Below are positions 47,784 to 59,229 of a DNA stretch of 64,000 bases, one piece after another. Every line of letters begins with the position of its first letter. The stretch's first letter is position 1. The notes under the pieces are model-generated. The model had not been told where the DNA came from and made no database searches. It saw nothing but the letters and a program-made list of their open reading frames with translations. A program made the translations under genes and the position numbers. Origin of the DNA: Timema cristinae (lineage: Eukaryota; Arthropoda; Insecta; Phasmatodea; Timematidae); NCBI GenBank assembly GCA_039000515.1, contig JBCFYV010011135.1, positions 21,354,927-21,418,926 on the forward strand, written 5' to 3'.

Positions 47784-48620
47784 CTCTGACATTGTTGAAT
47801 CACTAGCGCCTACGCTTGAGAAAAGTTGAAAAACGTTTAAAGCCATCCACATAAAAACAACTATTAGTTCAATAACCTCATTCTTTTGCCACTGGTAATT
47901 CATGAACACGTATATATACTTGAAAGTGGAGCTGGTGACAGCGATGAGTATAAACGTAATCGATGCCAACAATTGGACGGAGTAGACTGTGTTGACAAGG
48001 CGAGCTACGCCGACGATTCCTGCACGGTGCTGTGACCACACAACCACCTCCTCCCACTTCACGACGGATCCGTCCAGTTGACGGTTGATGTGATCCAGAT
48101 GTTCCCTCAACACTAGGACTAGAAATATGAAATGGACTTCGACGAGGTACATTGAGAATTCCATAAATACCAAGATGGACCTTTTATAATCATCCTTGTA
48201 CCAATGGTGCCAATAGGCGAGCATTAAGAAAGTTAATCCAACTGCCAAGTAGACATAGCAAGCTTTCTTAGCACGATCATAGTTAAATGACACTCTTTGG
48301 ATGAAATTTTCAAACGCGGAAATCTTGGCTATAACGCTAGAGTGGTAAAACGCACAGCTGAACATTATTATGATATAAGTAGAAGGAAATGTGTAACTCA
48401 AAATGGTGGCAGATACATTTTTTATGTTAGAAGTACTAAATAAGTCATACGTTATAATTTTTAAACCAATTGAAGATATTATTATTGGAAAAATAACTTT
48501 GTAAGACATTATTAAAAGGTTGTTTAGAGATTTATATGAGGGGTCGTATTTATCAAAGGTAAATATTCCACAAATTATTGAGATAAAGTTGAGATATTTG
48601 AGGGATGAGCGTATATCCAT
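47784..48620 (-). CDS. Gustatory receptor unit 3, first exon a (intact)
   Basis: An open large first exon of 279 codons starting MDIRSSLKYLNFISIICGIF at 48618-48620 and ending GASDSTMSE before the GTAAG donor at 47782-47783, phase 0. Compared with exon b it lacks three residues in frame (HSSVIAKIS against HSSVDSIIAKIS) and has its own middle segment (AYWHHWYKDDYKRS). It retains LREHLDHINRQLDGSVVKW, WSQHRAGIVGVARLVNTVYS and QWQKNEVIELIVVF. With the shared exons the product is about 380 residues with seven predicted helices, acting in the dendrite membrane as a taste-type ligand-gated channel or its subunit (family knowledge). Ligand unknown. No TATA word is evident upstream. Confidence 0.9.
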
Positions 48621-49213
48621 TTTGATTGCTGGGTGAAGGACTCACTGGAGGAATAGTGATATTTACGTTTAACACCTTCATAATTACTCAAATTTTAATC
48701 GAGCTAATAACACTTCATTCAAATAATATTTATTTAATCAGCTTAATGGAAAGTTGTTTGGAAATTCCTTCCCCATTAGGATATAAAACTCAATATTTGT
48801 GGTTTTGGTCAGTTCTTAAATTTATTATCATACATTATCTTTATTAACTTAAAACTATTTACTAAATGAGATTTTTAATTATAGAATTTTTTTAAATTAA
48901 CTTATTGATTATTATTTGCAAAATAATATGTTATTTCTTTCATAAATAATTCGTGTATTGTGATTATAATATGTATTATATGGTATAAATATGACATATT
49001 GGTTTTGTTTTAACGTCTCAACTTAAGCGTTCAAAAGAAATTTAAAAAAAATCATTTTACAATATTTTTTTAAATATCACCATGCCTGGAATATATTATA
49101 AGTTTAAATTAAAGGAGGAAGGTTATTTTGTACGTCACTGTACACTTTGTTAGATATTCATGTGTATAGATTTAAGTTTGGAGGAATTACATAAGCTAGG
49201 GGTGATTTTTTTT

Positions 49214-49412
49214 TATCATCGCGTCCTACTACCTGTTCAGGCTATACGTCTATATACTAATTACACGAATGATTTATTGATTAGGAAGGTTTAATTGAGA
49301 GGAAGTTCACACCCATTTGCGTGGGAGGAGAGTGGAAAAATATTTAGAAATAATTCCTTTGTACACCCGATCAGGATCAAACCCCGATCTCCCTGTCTCC
49401 GGTAGTCTAGTC
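49214..49412 (-). repeat. SINE family B, decayed
   Basis: Reverse-strand copy with a decayed shared tail (ATCGCGTCCTACTACCTGTT) and the GGAGGAGAGTGG body. The head is partly lost. Confidence 0.6.
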
Positions 49413-50152
49413 CCGGGGCTCCCAATTACCTATCAGACAAGTACCCCCAATAGGCTCTTTAAGATCGGTGGACCCTCCTTTTTTTAAATCATTAGAATCT
49501 ATTTTATGTATAGAAAATAGAACCCCCCCTCCTCCCTCAAAGGCTGCCATATTAATAATGAATGTTAGAAAAACTACAAAAATGAGAATTTGGCAAAATA
49601 AATTCGAGTCAAGTGTGTTTTTACATACCATTATTCTTACACTAATACTGAAATAATAATGAATATAATCGTAATAGTTAACATAAAGTTTTGTTAGGCC
49701 TAAATGAAAATTTATTAACTATGAAAAAGTTAAAAAAAAAATCATTTAGGTTTAATATTAGTGAGATAAATTAAACCGCTTATTTTTGCTCATCACTTCT
49801 TGAAAATCAGGTTGAAGGCTGGATACTTTGACTCAAAAATCCGAATGCATGTCAAGTCTATTTCTATATTTTTTTTCTCAATGTAGTACCGCGCAGGTGG
49901 CTGAAGTTTATAGGAAACATTTAATTGATTAAGATTAGGCCTACTGTTGTTTAATTGTTATTTTAAACTTTTTATCTTGTTTAATTTTGGCAGTTGGTGC
50001 AAACCCTTGGAACGGGGGTGGGGGAGAGAGTGCATAGCCTGTAGAATTTATTCCATAATTATATACTATCTTGGTGAATAATATCGTCATATCAATATTT
50101 TTCATTTAATAAAGAGTCCCTTTTCAATGGTAAATAAATCTTAACCCACTTA

Positions 50153-50270
50153 GGTAGATGAATGATTGATTGAACACACAACACTCGCAATAGACTAGAC
50201 TGCCGATAACGCTACCAATCTCCATACACGAAAATTCTGGTACAGTTCCTCTAAATATAACCTTTTCTAT
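50153..50270 (+). repeat. SINE family B remnant
   Basis: A fragment around CTCGCAATAGACTAGACTGC matches the family B head region. Confidence 0.4.
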
Positions 50271-50271
50271 T

Positions 50272-50518
50272 ATTTATCCCCGCGTCTAACTACCCGTTCG
50301 GGTTATACGCTTTAAGTACTAATTACGCTAAAGGATTGGGAATTGGGAAGGTTGAATTAGAGGAAGTGAACCCGCATCTGCGTGTAGGAAGAGTGGAAAA
50401 CAATTTAGGAAAACCACCCTCAGTTCACTCGACAGAGATTCGAACCTCGATCTCCCCGACCTCAGCAGTCGAGCTCAACACAACTAGCGTGTTAGCCAAC
50501 TACGCCACCGAGACGGGT
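50272..50518 (-). repeat. tRNA-derived SINE, family A, full length
   Basis: Reverse-strand copy with the shared tail at the left and the head (GTTAGCCAACTACGCCACCG) at the right. Imperfect flanking repeats AATATAACCTTTT/AATATAACATTTA. The open frame 50336-50566 is not a gene. Confidence 0.82.
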
Positions 50519-50719
50519 AATATAACATTTATAATACCTAAATCCATTATCGTAATTAGTATATAAGTGTATAACCTGAACAGAAAGTAAGATACGATAC
50601 TATAAAAAAAATAAAAAAATAAAATCGATATTCAAAGTGAAGTAAAGAATGTTGTCCAAACTCCCAAGACACTCTATTAAAAATTGTTGTAAATATCTCA
50701 TAAATTTTTATCTTAAAAT

Positions 50720-50985
50720 ATTGTGGTGCAGGTGAGTGCGAGTATAGTACATTAATTTTGCAGTTTTTATATCATAAACATTTTTGAACAAAATAAATCA
50801 TATTAATTCAATAGAAATATAAAGTTTAGTTTTATGGACATGCTAATCTCAACAGTTAATGAATTTCTATCATAAGCATAGCGGCATTTGGTGACAAACT
50901 TTTTAAATAAAGAGAAAAAGTTGTCATTAAATTCCAGGACACCTTTAGCAGATATTAAACAACCAATGACACCACCATGTAAAGA
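50720..50985. mobile_element. Foldback element, truncated copy 3
   Basis: Related to 32638-33025 and 33035-33410. It shares ATTAATTTTGCAGTTTTTAT, TGCTAATCTCAACAGTT, GCATTTGGTGACAAACTTTT and an ATTCCAGGACACC block. The right arm is incomplete. Confidence 0.65.
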
Positions 50986-52094
50986 GTCATAATGTCATAA
51001 TCCATGATATAGTTTTGTATAAAAGTTAAAACTCATCATTTAATCATGTCAATAGTTACAATCGTAAATGGTAAAAGAAAGATTAAAATCCATCTCAGTG
51101 AGCAAGATTCATTAATAACAATAGCTTACTCTGATGCAATAATGTAAAATATTCACCTATAAGAAAGTTTTACAAATTTGTTTCCAATGATCATTTGTGT
51201 ATTTGGTCTAAAGTTTCTAGCGTACAGCAATGAATGATTTTTAAAAATTATTTTTTTTCTGACCCCATAGCTATTTTTACACTACATGCTGACAGCATAC
51301 AACTGTGCATTCTACCTGTCGAAGATCTGGTCAAAATTCTCGCCAAATTGTTGTGACCTATCTCCATCATTTTCCCACACAGAGGTAAGCACAAGAGAGT
51401 TATAAATTTATTTCACAATAACATGATACAGCTCAATGAGGGAGCGGAACATAAGAGTTAAAGCACTATACAAGGACATAAGCCAGATGGGTAACAAGAC
51501 ACAAGGATTACTGCCAAGGCCAGTTGGGCACCAAAATAATAACAACCAAGGGCGGCCCATTATTTTTAGACGCCTCAAAACGGCGTCATCAGGGAATGAC
51601 AATAAACTTCTAATAAATTGGTCTCCTATCTCGCTATAAAAAATGTATTTCATGATTAAGGGCAAAGAGCCAGCACATGCCTTAGCATAAAACATAAGGT
51701 GAGTAAAGATCCCAAGTACCTGACCTAAACAACGGTTGACGCATTATAATAATGCCCGACATAATATAAAGTTCAAAAGTCTGGGATACTAAATAACCTA
51801 ACGTTTTAACAATAGACGGAATGCTCTCTGTAGATATATGCACAGGGTGGCCCGCGGACCCACATTTAATAACCATATCTATACATAGATATAAGCAAAG
51901 AGACGATAATAAACTATACTAGCTTTAATCACTAACAAAGTGTTCACACAAGAATTATGAGGGAAAATTTGGCCTACATCAGCCGATGACTTGGGCTATG
52001 CCGTCGTGAATTTGTGGTTGTTTGAGCATAGAATCATTCAGGAATAGTCAGAAGTAACTATATATGTGTGTGTGTTTTCGGAAACTCAACGCCC

Positions 52095-52590
52095 AAACTG
52101 CACATATAGTTTGTTTGAACTCAAATTAATACAAAATCCCTATAAATTTAAATTTGGAAAACTATTCTAATACCATTAAATTGTCTTCAAAATTTTGGCG
52201 TACAGCGTATAGCGACCAAAACTATTCAGTATTACCTGTACAACAAGTTGCGTAGGAGTTGACACACCTCGGCATCTTTGATAATAGAAGCAGAACATGC
52301 CACCATTAATATTAAACAAAACACCGGTTCATCTAGAAATGTGAATACATGAGGGTCATCATTAACGGTCCTACATCACAGACAAACCCTCCATTTTACG
52401 TGTGCAATGCCGCACTCCTAACTCCTATGCAACTTTGTGTACATACACGCTTCACACATTTGCTCTCCAGGCATTGTACGCCGAAACTTTGATCAAAATT
52501 TAATGGTATTAGCAGAGTTTTCCGGATGTAAGTGTACAGGTATTTTGTATTACTTTTGTGTCTAACAAGCTATATATTCATATAAGATGT
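52095..52590. mobile_element. Foldback/MITE-like element
   Basis: The arms at about 52098-52280 and 52390-52585 are diverged reverse complements. Paired words include TTTAATGGTATTAG against CTAATACCATTAAA, GTTGCGTAGGAGTTG against AACTCCTATGCAAC, and ACAAAATCCCTATA against ACAGGTATTTTGT. No coding part. Confidence 0.65.
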
Positions 52591-52627
52591 TCGGAAAATT
52601 GTAGCCCAAACTGCACATATAGCTTGT

Positions 52628-52757
52628 TTTTTATATATATATATATATATATCCCCTATGTATATATATATATATATATATAAGAGAGAGAGAGAGAGAG
52701 AGTGAGAGACAAAGAGACAGAGAGAGAGAGAGACCGATAGAGAGAGAAAGAAAGAAA
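52628..52757. repeat. TA and GA microsatellites
   Basis: Two TA runs followed by a GA-rich tract. The reverse-strand open frame 52570-52821 (Leu/Ser runs) derives from it. Confidence 0.92.
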
Positions 52758-53445
52758 GAAGTTTGACAAAGACTACATTACAAACTTTTATCGTCATTTT
52801 ATAAACCATATGGTTTGACATCTTATAAAATTAATATAATTTTCTAAAACACTCGCTTGAAGATTGAAATCTCGTTTAAATGAACACAATATATTTTTTA
52901 TGCAGGACATTAACTCATTACACGTTGATATTTTATAATTAGAATAATTACCCTTTTTAAAATTGTGAAATAATAATATAGATGGGTTTGAATTTGAGTC
53001 ATGACAGAAACTGTCACTATTTGAAACTATCCATTGTGTAGTTGCGTTTAGTACCAACACTTTAGTTTATTATATTATATTAATTAGTTAAACATTTTCA
53101 ACGACTTTTTAAAACTCCTCTTAAAATATTAAAGTCATAATTTTTAAAATTGATGAAATAATGTCCCTTAATGACATAATCTATAAAAGTTGATTTATTT
53201 ATGAACTTTCCATTTTATAATAGGACTAAATTTATTAAGCGTAGTGTATTTTTTTAATCGATCAACTATTGAATAGGTTTCCATTAGTTCAAAGATAATC
53301 TTATCTATTATCCCGCATTCAAGATGTACTTAAATTCTAGCAACTGCCCCTTTTTGACCCTTCGTGTTTAAATACTAGCCTGAACAAATAAATGTCCCTA
53401 ATTCCGTCATTAATAACATTTATAAAGACAGCTAAAAGGAACGTA

Positions 53446-53690
53446 ACCCACTTCGGTGGCCGCATGGTTTAAGGTGCCTCTCTCACAATAGACTAGACTG
53501 CTGAGTACTGGGAAATTGAGGATTGAAGCTGGGTTGGTCGTACTGAATGTGGTTTTTCAAAAATTGTTTTACACTCTCACTTCACGAAAAGGCGGATACG
53601 CTTATTCTAATTATAACCTTCTTCATCCCTAGAACCATTAGCGTAATTATCACATAAGCGTATAATTTTTTAAAGATGTGATGCTAAAAA
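53446..53690 (+). repeat. tRNA-derived SINE, family B
   Basis: The head (CTTCGGTGGCCGCATGGTTT), body (TCACGAAAAGGCGG) and a decayed tail ending GTGATGCTAAAAA are recognisable. Confidence 0.65.
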
Positions 53691-54049
53691 AAAATATGAA
53701 TCTACTTAAGAGAATTTGCCGTAATCGATCGTTCTTAAATCAATACGGCATTTACTTGATAGGGAGGTAGAGGATAGCTTGAATTTAAAAAAAACTTCAT
53801 TATCAGGGCAAGTAGATGAAAATGTCAAACTAATATTAATATGTCCAAACCAAACCTAAATAAGAACAAGAGGGATTTTTTTTTTAAAGAATGAATTTCC
53901 TGTTACTCGCAAACAGGCGCAAATACTGAATTAGCACATATAGGTATCTTGGCCCCTTTGCCTGTTGAATTGACTCTGGTCAACTTTATTACCTTTATTA
54001 TTCGGTTTTCAGTCTCACGACAGTTCTATTTCTTTTTTTCAGTTAGCTT

Positions 54050-54450
54050 GGACCGCCTCCTTCAGCTCCCACCATTTTTCATTTCCTTCAAGTCATCTAT
54101 TATTTGAATCCTCCTCTCTTCTTCTTTAATTTCCTCTTTCTCTCAACCTTTCCTTCTGTCACTTTTTGCAGAAGACAATTATTCTTCCTAAGGATGTGTT
54201 TGATTCAGTTTGATTTGTGCCGAGGAATCTCATCCAAAATGGTTATCTTCTCTAACACTCTTCCCAGGACTGGTTCATTTGTCACCCTGTCTGTCCACCT
54301 GAACCTCTCAATTCTACTCCAGCTTCACATTTCAAAGCTCTACAATATTTCTTTTTCATCTTCCTAAGAGTCCAAGTTTCTGCTCCATAAAGCGCAATGC
54401 TCCAAATATAGCATTTTGCCAGTTTTTTCTTCATGAAAATATTTGTTTAA
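54050..54450 (-). mobile_element. RTE-like LINE fragment
   Basis: The reverse strand near 54360-54430 translates to AKCYIWSIALYGAETWTLRK, a hallmark of RTE-type polyproteins, followed by RFRWTDRVTNEPVLGRVLEK and HILRKNNCLL. This is the segment between the reverse transcriptase and the C-terminus. The frame is broken. The plus-strand open frame 54104-54367 is its antisense shadow. Confidence 0.8.
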
Positions 54451-55227
54451 AAACTCATTTTGGAATAATTTCAAACCTAATCGTGATATTTAATCAAGAT
54501 TGTTTTAAAGCGTTTGGATTAGGCTCATGGCTGAAAAAGTCCTCTTCTGACATTATAATGGTGTTAAACATTATTTTGTGTAAATAAAAAAGATAACACT
54601 GGATTATTATTCAAAAAAAGGACATCAAATTTTGCAGTTGTAAAGTCCATTATTAAAAATAATTATTATAATGGTTACATAGTATAAGGCTTATTAAAAA
54701 TAATTCCTTATTTGTTAAGGCTCGTAAAAACTCTACAATTTAAAAATAGGTTGTATAGTGAAAATTTGATTTATTATTTGGAAACTTAAGTAGTATTTCT
54801 CCATAGTATAATATTACATACTCAACACAAAATTCTCACATAGTAATATGAGGCATGAAAGCAGTATCACATTCTTTTTATAAAGTTCAAAAAAAACTAA
54901 GCTATGTTGTAAGGCACAAGTATTCTTACAGCCACAGACTTTTAAAATATAATGTTTTATTCCAAACATTTTGTTTATTAAATAACATTATTTTGTGATT
55001 TATAGGATTATTCTGGTTTGACCCTTTGAAGACCTGACAAAAACATTTCATTACTACATCATACAAACATAACATGTATAACAGTATTATAGAGTTTTCC
55101 ATTAATTGGTATCGCTTAATAAATGTAATTTACCTAAGTGGTTTTAAATCGATTGAATCCAAAAGAAGTTAATGTTTCAATGAATCGTGCATTATTAGTC
55201 GAGTCTGGCCTGCTACAAACATTTAAA

Positions 55228-56066
55228 ATGAACATATATTCAGCTATCAAACCTCTCAACTATATTTCAATTATTTATGGAATATTCTCATTTTCTACAT
55301 GCATTCCATCTTTAAATTTTTCATCAAAGTTTCTTATTAATTCTTACAAACTGGGGCTACCATTAACTGTATGTTTTTATTATATAAAACTATGGTTTTT
55401 GTATTTAAGTTTTTCAGGCATTACTGAAATTTCTCTCGCCATCCTTAATGGTGCAATCCTTTGTTCTTACATCCTGACAATAGTTAGTTGTGTACTCTAC
55501 CAATCCAGCGTAGCAACCATTCTTTCCAAGATGTCCTCATTAGATAATTTGGTCCAAAATAAGTATTTTAACTATAATCGACCCAAGAAAGCTAGCTATT
55601 TTACATGGCAATAGGATATACTCTATTAATTATCTGCTACAACCTCCGTATGTATAAATATGATCTTACATTTGCCCCCATGTTTGTCATGGACTCTACA
55701 ATATACCTTTCCCAGATTCATTTCATGTTCTTAGTCATGGCGGTAAGGGAACATCTGTCCATACATCAACCGGCGACTGGAATATTCTGTCGGGAGAAAC
55801 TACGAGGTGATTGTTCAAGCAGAGCACCATGCTGGTATAGTTAACGTCGCTCGTCTCTTAAATGAGGCCTACGCTGTTCAAGTGTTGACAACGGTAACGT
55901 CTGTTTTCATCCTGGTCACAACCTTCACGTTCATCCTCCTGCAGGATTTCATACATCAAGGGCAAGACTTTGAGGTAGTAAAGATAGTAGCCTTTTCTTC
56001 ATGGAATATTTTCCTCGCCTGGCGACTCTACTCATGTGTATACGTTTGCGAATCTACAATGTCAAG
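55228..56066 (+). pseudogene. Gustatory receptor unit 4, first exon 1 (frameshifted)
   Basis: Large first exon on the plus strand, starting MNIYSAIKPLNYISIIYGIF at 55228; an in-frame upstream Met at 55138 is less likely because the homology starts at MNIYS. The first break is near 55603, after RPKKASY, and the frame moves. An extra base near 55763, in R-E-H-L-S/I-N-R-R-L, restores it. The second half is open through INRRLEYSVGRNYEVIVQ and AEHHAGIVNVARLLNEAYAV to CESTMS. The last codon before the GTGAG donor (56067-56068) is AG instead of GAG, one base short. The usual K-W-E-E-V-V-V-W-S-Q block is replaced by a diverged one, so this copy is older than those of unit 3. It is likely non-functional unless the indels are consensus errors. 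Confidence 0.8.
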
Positions 56067-56149
56067 GTGAGCACCTTCTAGTTTTAGATGTTATATATTC
56101 CTCTGTTAAATTAAAAACATAATTGTATACGGTAGATCGTCGTCATCAT

Positions 56150-57850
56150 CAACTGTTTCCCCCATGGCTGGGTCACTTTGATAAAATTCCTCCATATTCC
56201 TCTATCCTTTCACCATTCCTCTTCCTTCAATTCCTTCCATTCTTCTTCTCTCTCTTGCACGGTTTCTCTTATCTTCTCCTATAATCTCTTTTTTGGCCTC
56301 CATTATGGTATTTTTACACATACTTAGTTTCCATCCTTTTCTTTATCATCCTCTCTTTTTCCATCCTCATTGCATGTCCATACCATCTCAGTCTTGTTTC
56401 CTCTACTATCTCATGTACTCCAACATCTCATTACATGCCCATACCATCTCAGTCTTGCTTCCTCTACTATCTCATGTACTCCAACATCTCATTACATGCC
56501 CATACCATCTCAGTATTGCTTCCTCTACTATCTCATGTACTCCAACATCCTCATTACATGACCTACCATCACAGTCTTGCTTCCTCTACTATTCATGTAC
56601 TCCAACATCCTCATTACATGCCCATACCACCTCAGTCTTGCTTCCTCTACTATCTCATGTACTCCAACATCCTCATTACATGCCCATACCAGCTCAGCTT
56701 GCTTCCTCTACTATCTCATGTACTCCAACATCTCATACATGACCATACCACCTCAGTCTTGCTTCCTCTACTATCTCATGTACTCCAACATCCTCATTAC
56801 ATGCCCATACCATCTCAGCATTGCTTCCTCTACTATCTCATGTACTCCAACATCCTCATTCATGTCATACATCTCAGCTGCTTCTTACTATTCATGTCTC
56901 CACATCCTCATTACATGCCAACCATTCAGCTTCTTCCTCTACTATCTTCTGTATTACCTGCAGTGTCATCTTAACGCATGGGCACTCTGGGCAATTAACG
57001 AGGGGCACTCTGGGCAATTAACGAGGGGCCCTATGAGGCAAGAGGCCCACATAGTAATCTATGTAAGTACTGGTAGTTTATTATATGTTTCACTCATGTA
57101 TATAGAAAATAACATCCTGAAGACCAATTACTTCAACCAAACTATAAAATAATTCTATTTAAAGAAATTTCGCAAAAGTATGTGTTGAACACTTGTTTAA
57201 AATAAATAATTCGTTGCAATTTCATACTGTGCCATTTCCGTTTGTATGATTTATAATTGGAGAACCATTTATATGTTGATTTTTTTTTTTCAATTTGAAG
57301 GCTCGTGTTTTATTATTCAAACGTTTGTATTGATTAATCTTTGCTATGAGCATGTTTTAATTATAGCACTGATTTTATTGGAGGTAGCAAAAAATATGTT
57401 TAATCTTATCGATAATTTCCTTTCTTGTTTTTCGTGTGAGTCGTTGTTTTGGTAGTATTGCAATGTACCACTTTTCAAGGGGGCCTAAATTCTGTTAAAA
57501 CGGCCCTGGCTCCATGTACCCCCACAATTCCCTTGATGACGTCATTCCTAATCTTGTTTCTCCTTGTGACAGATAACATGCTTCTCACAAACTGTCAACT
57601 GGTATTCCTTCCAGTAAAGAGTTTGTGTCTCCGTTCTGGTCTCATTCTATTGACATGTCCCATTCACCTCATGATATTTCCTTTCATTTTATTTTAAAAA
57701 AAAAATAGTTTGTTGCAATGAGAGAATACATTCATAGCTATGTTTCCTCTATCACTCCTCTTTCTTTTACACATGTACACAAATCTTTTCTCATTTACTT
57801 TCTTTCAAATATCTGTTTTTCCCCTTAATTTCTCTTTGTATTTCTTTCTT
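56150..57850 (-). mobile_element. RTE-like LINE fragment containing a minisatellite
   Basis: The reverse strand reads LRWYGHAMRMEKERMIKKRM near 56300-56390, then decayed sequence corresponding to the C-terminal tail down to about 56160. The plus strand at 57535-57600 matches 6700-6760 of the other antisense fragment (CCTAATCTTGTTTCTCCTTG-type), so this LINE extends to about 57850 with unrelated insertions near 57000-57500. It lies in the intron between unit 4 first exons. Confidence 0.7.
56375..56950. repeat. 61-62 bp minisatellite within the LINE
   Basis: About nine or ten units, each containing CATACCATCTCAGTCTTGCT, CTCATGTACTCCAACATC and CATTACATGCC. The unit contains the antisense of the R-W-Y-G-H-V-M-R-M codons. 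Because the period is not a multiple of three, all three plus-strand frames stay open (56293-57152) with the same rotating peptide. Later units lose single bases increasingly. Confidence 0.88.
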
Positions 57851-59111
57851 TATTTGTTATGATCTATGTGTAGGAGGTGTAAAATACTACTGGGCTCATT
57901 ATGGCTCACTTAAACATTAAATATAATTAAAACTAAAAATAATTTTTCAATAAAAAAAAAAGTTGTGAAAAACAAAGATATAGTTAACTCCTGTTAAGTA
58001 GATAATTTACGTATATTCTTTTAGATATCGTTATCTATGTTACATGAGAAGTAAGCTGTTATTTTAATCATACGGCTACATCATTTATTGTATGTCAAAT
58101 TAAGCCAGTTATTTTATTAACCTGTGATATCATATATATTGTTTTCCCTTGTTCATATCTCAACCCACTTTTATCTGCTTTCCTCCTGCTATAATTAATT
58201 ACTAAAATTAAATTATAGAAGTATTCTTTTATAGAAAAATGTACAATTGAGCTAACAAGTCCCTCTAGAAATGTGTTTCTAAATGAGTGACTGGTATGAT
58301 CAAATATAACAGCATTTCGTATGTTGCATTTTTACTATGATGTCAAGGTTAACAAATTCAGACCAAAATACATAATATACATATTGGTACATATAACATA
58401 TATTATGTACAAATCACAAATTTGTAATAAAAAGGTGCGAGATTTATATAATCCTCTATATAATGCAATAAAGTAAAATACCATGGTTAATGATAAGAGC
58501 ATTTTATACTTTGAATGAGCTCACGAATAAAAAGAAATCCTAATTTAACATGGGTGGATTTTATTAACATTATTTTAGATAAAATTAATAAATCGAATGG
58601 ATGATAAGTATTCAAAAATTTCAGTAAATGTTGCAGTTAAAGGGTCTTTTAGTGAAAAAGATATATTTATATAAAATAAGTTTTGATCATAAAAATAGTG
58701 AAATAAATAATTATTTGTTAAAACTCGTTGAACCCTAAATAATAGAGAAAAATAGTTTGTAATATTATTATAATAGGGGATTTTATAATATAAAAGATAA
58801 TTAAAAATAAATTAAATATATTTAACTAAAATATAATATTAACTACCAACAAAAATTGATTGATATTTTAAAATAGCTCGCAAATTATAAATGAAGGAGA
58901 ACACACATTTATACTTTGTAAAGTAATAAAAATTGTATGCTTTACTTTGCATTGATGGAGACAATCTTATTCGTATAGCAATGGACATTTGAATTAAGGT
59001 ATTTGGTTCCAATACTTTCATTTATTAATTAAAATAATCTAGAAGCTACAAGAAATTTGGGCTATGAAACTACTATTCAGTACGAATAATATAAACGTTT
59101 GAAGAACAATT

Positions 59112-59145
<34 letters not shown>

Positions 59146-59229
59146 CTGTAATACTGATGTAGTTTATTTTTTAAATATATTTCAATTACTTGATTAAATT
59201 ATATAAATTAAAGGCAATACAGTGTTTCC

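Larger units (their letters stand above)
48621..55227. other. Spacer between divergent GR units 3 and 4
   Basis: About 6.6 kb between head-to-head receptor units. No receptor exon was found. It contains SINEs of families A and B, a third foldback copy, an inverted-repeat element at 52.1 kb, TA/GA microsatellites and a LINE fragment near 54 kb. Open frames 51408-51876 and 52794-53060 show no domain I recognise. Confidence 0.5.

Noticed and set aside
52794..53060. Reverse-strand 88-residue open frame as a decayed GR first exon
   Set aside because: It lacks all GR landmarks; a short V-L-E-N-Y-I resemblance is not enough.
54104..54367. Plus-strand 87-residue open frame
   Set aside because: It is the antisense of a LINE segment that translates to C-Y-I-W-S-I-A-L-Y-G-A-E-T-W on the other strand.
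56375..56950. Possible CRISPR-like array
   Set aside because: The whole unit repeats with no unique spacers, in an insect genome; it is a minisatellite.
56293..57152. Three long overlapping plus-strand open frames with repeated peptides
   Set aside because: They come from a 61-62 bp minisatellite in an antisense LINE; the same peptide rotates through all frames.
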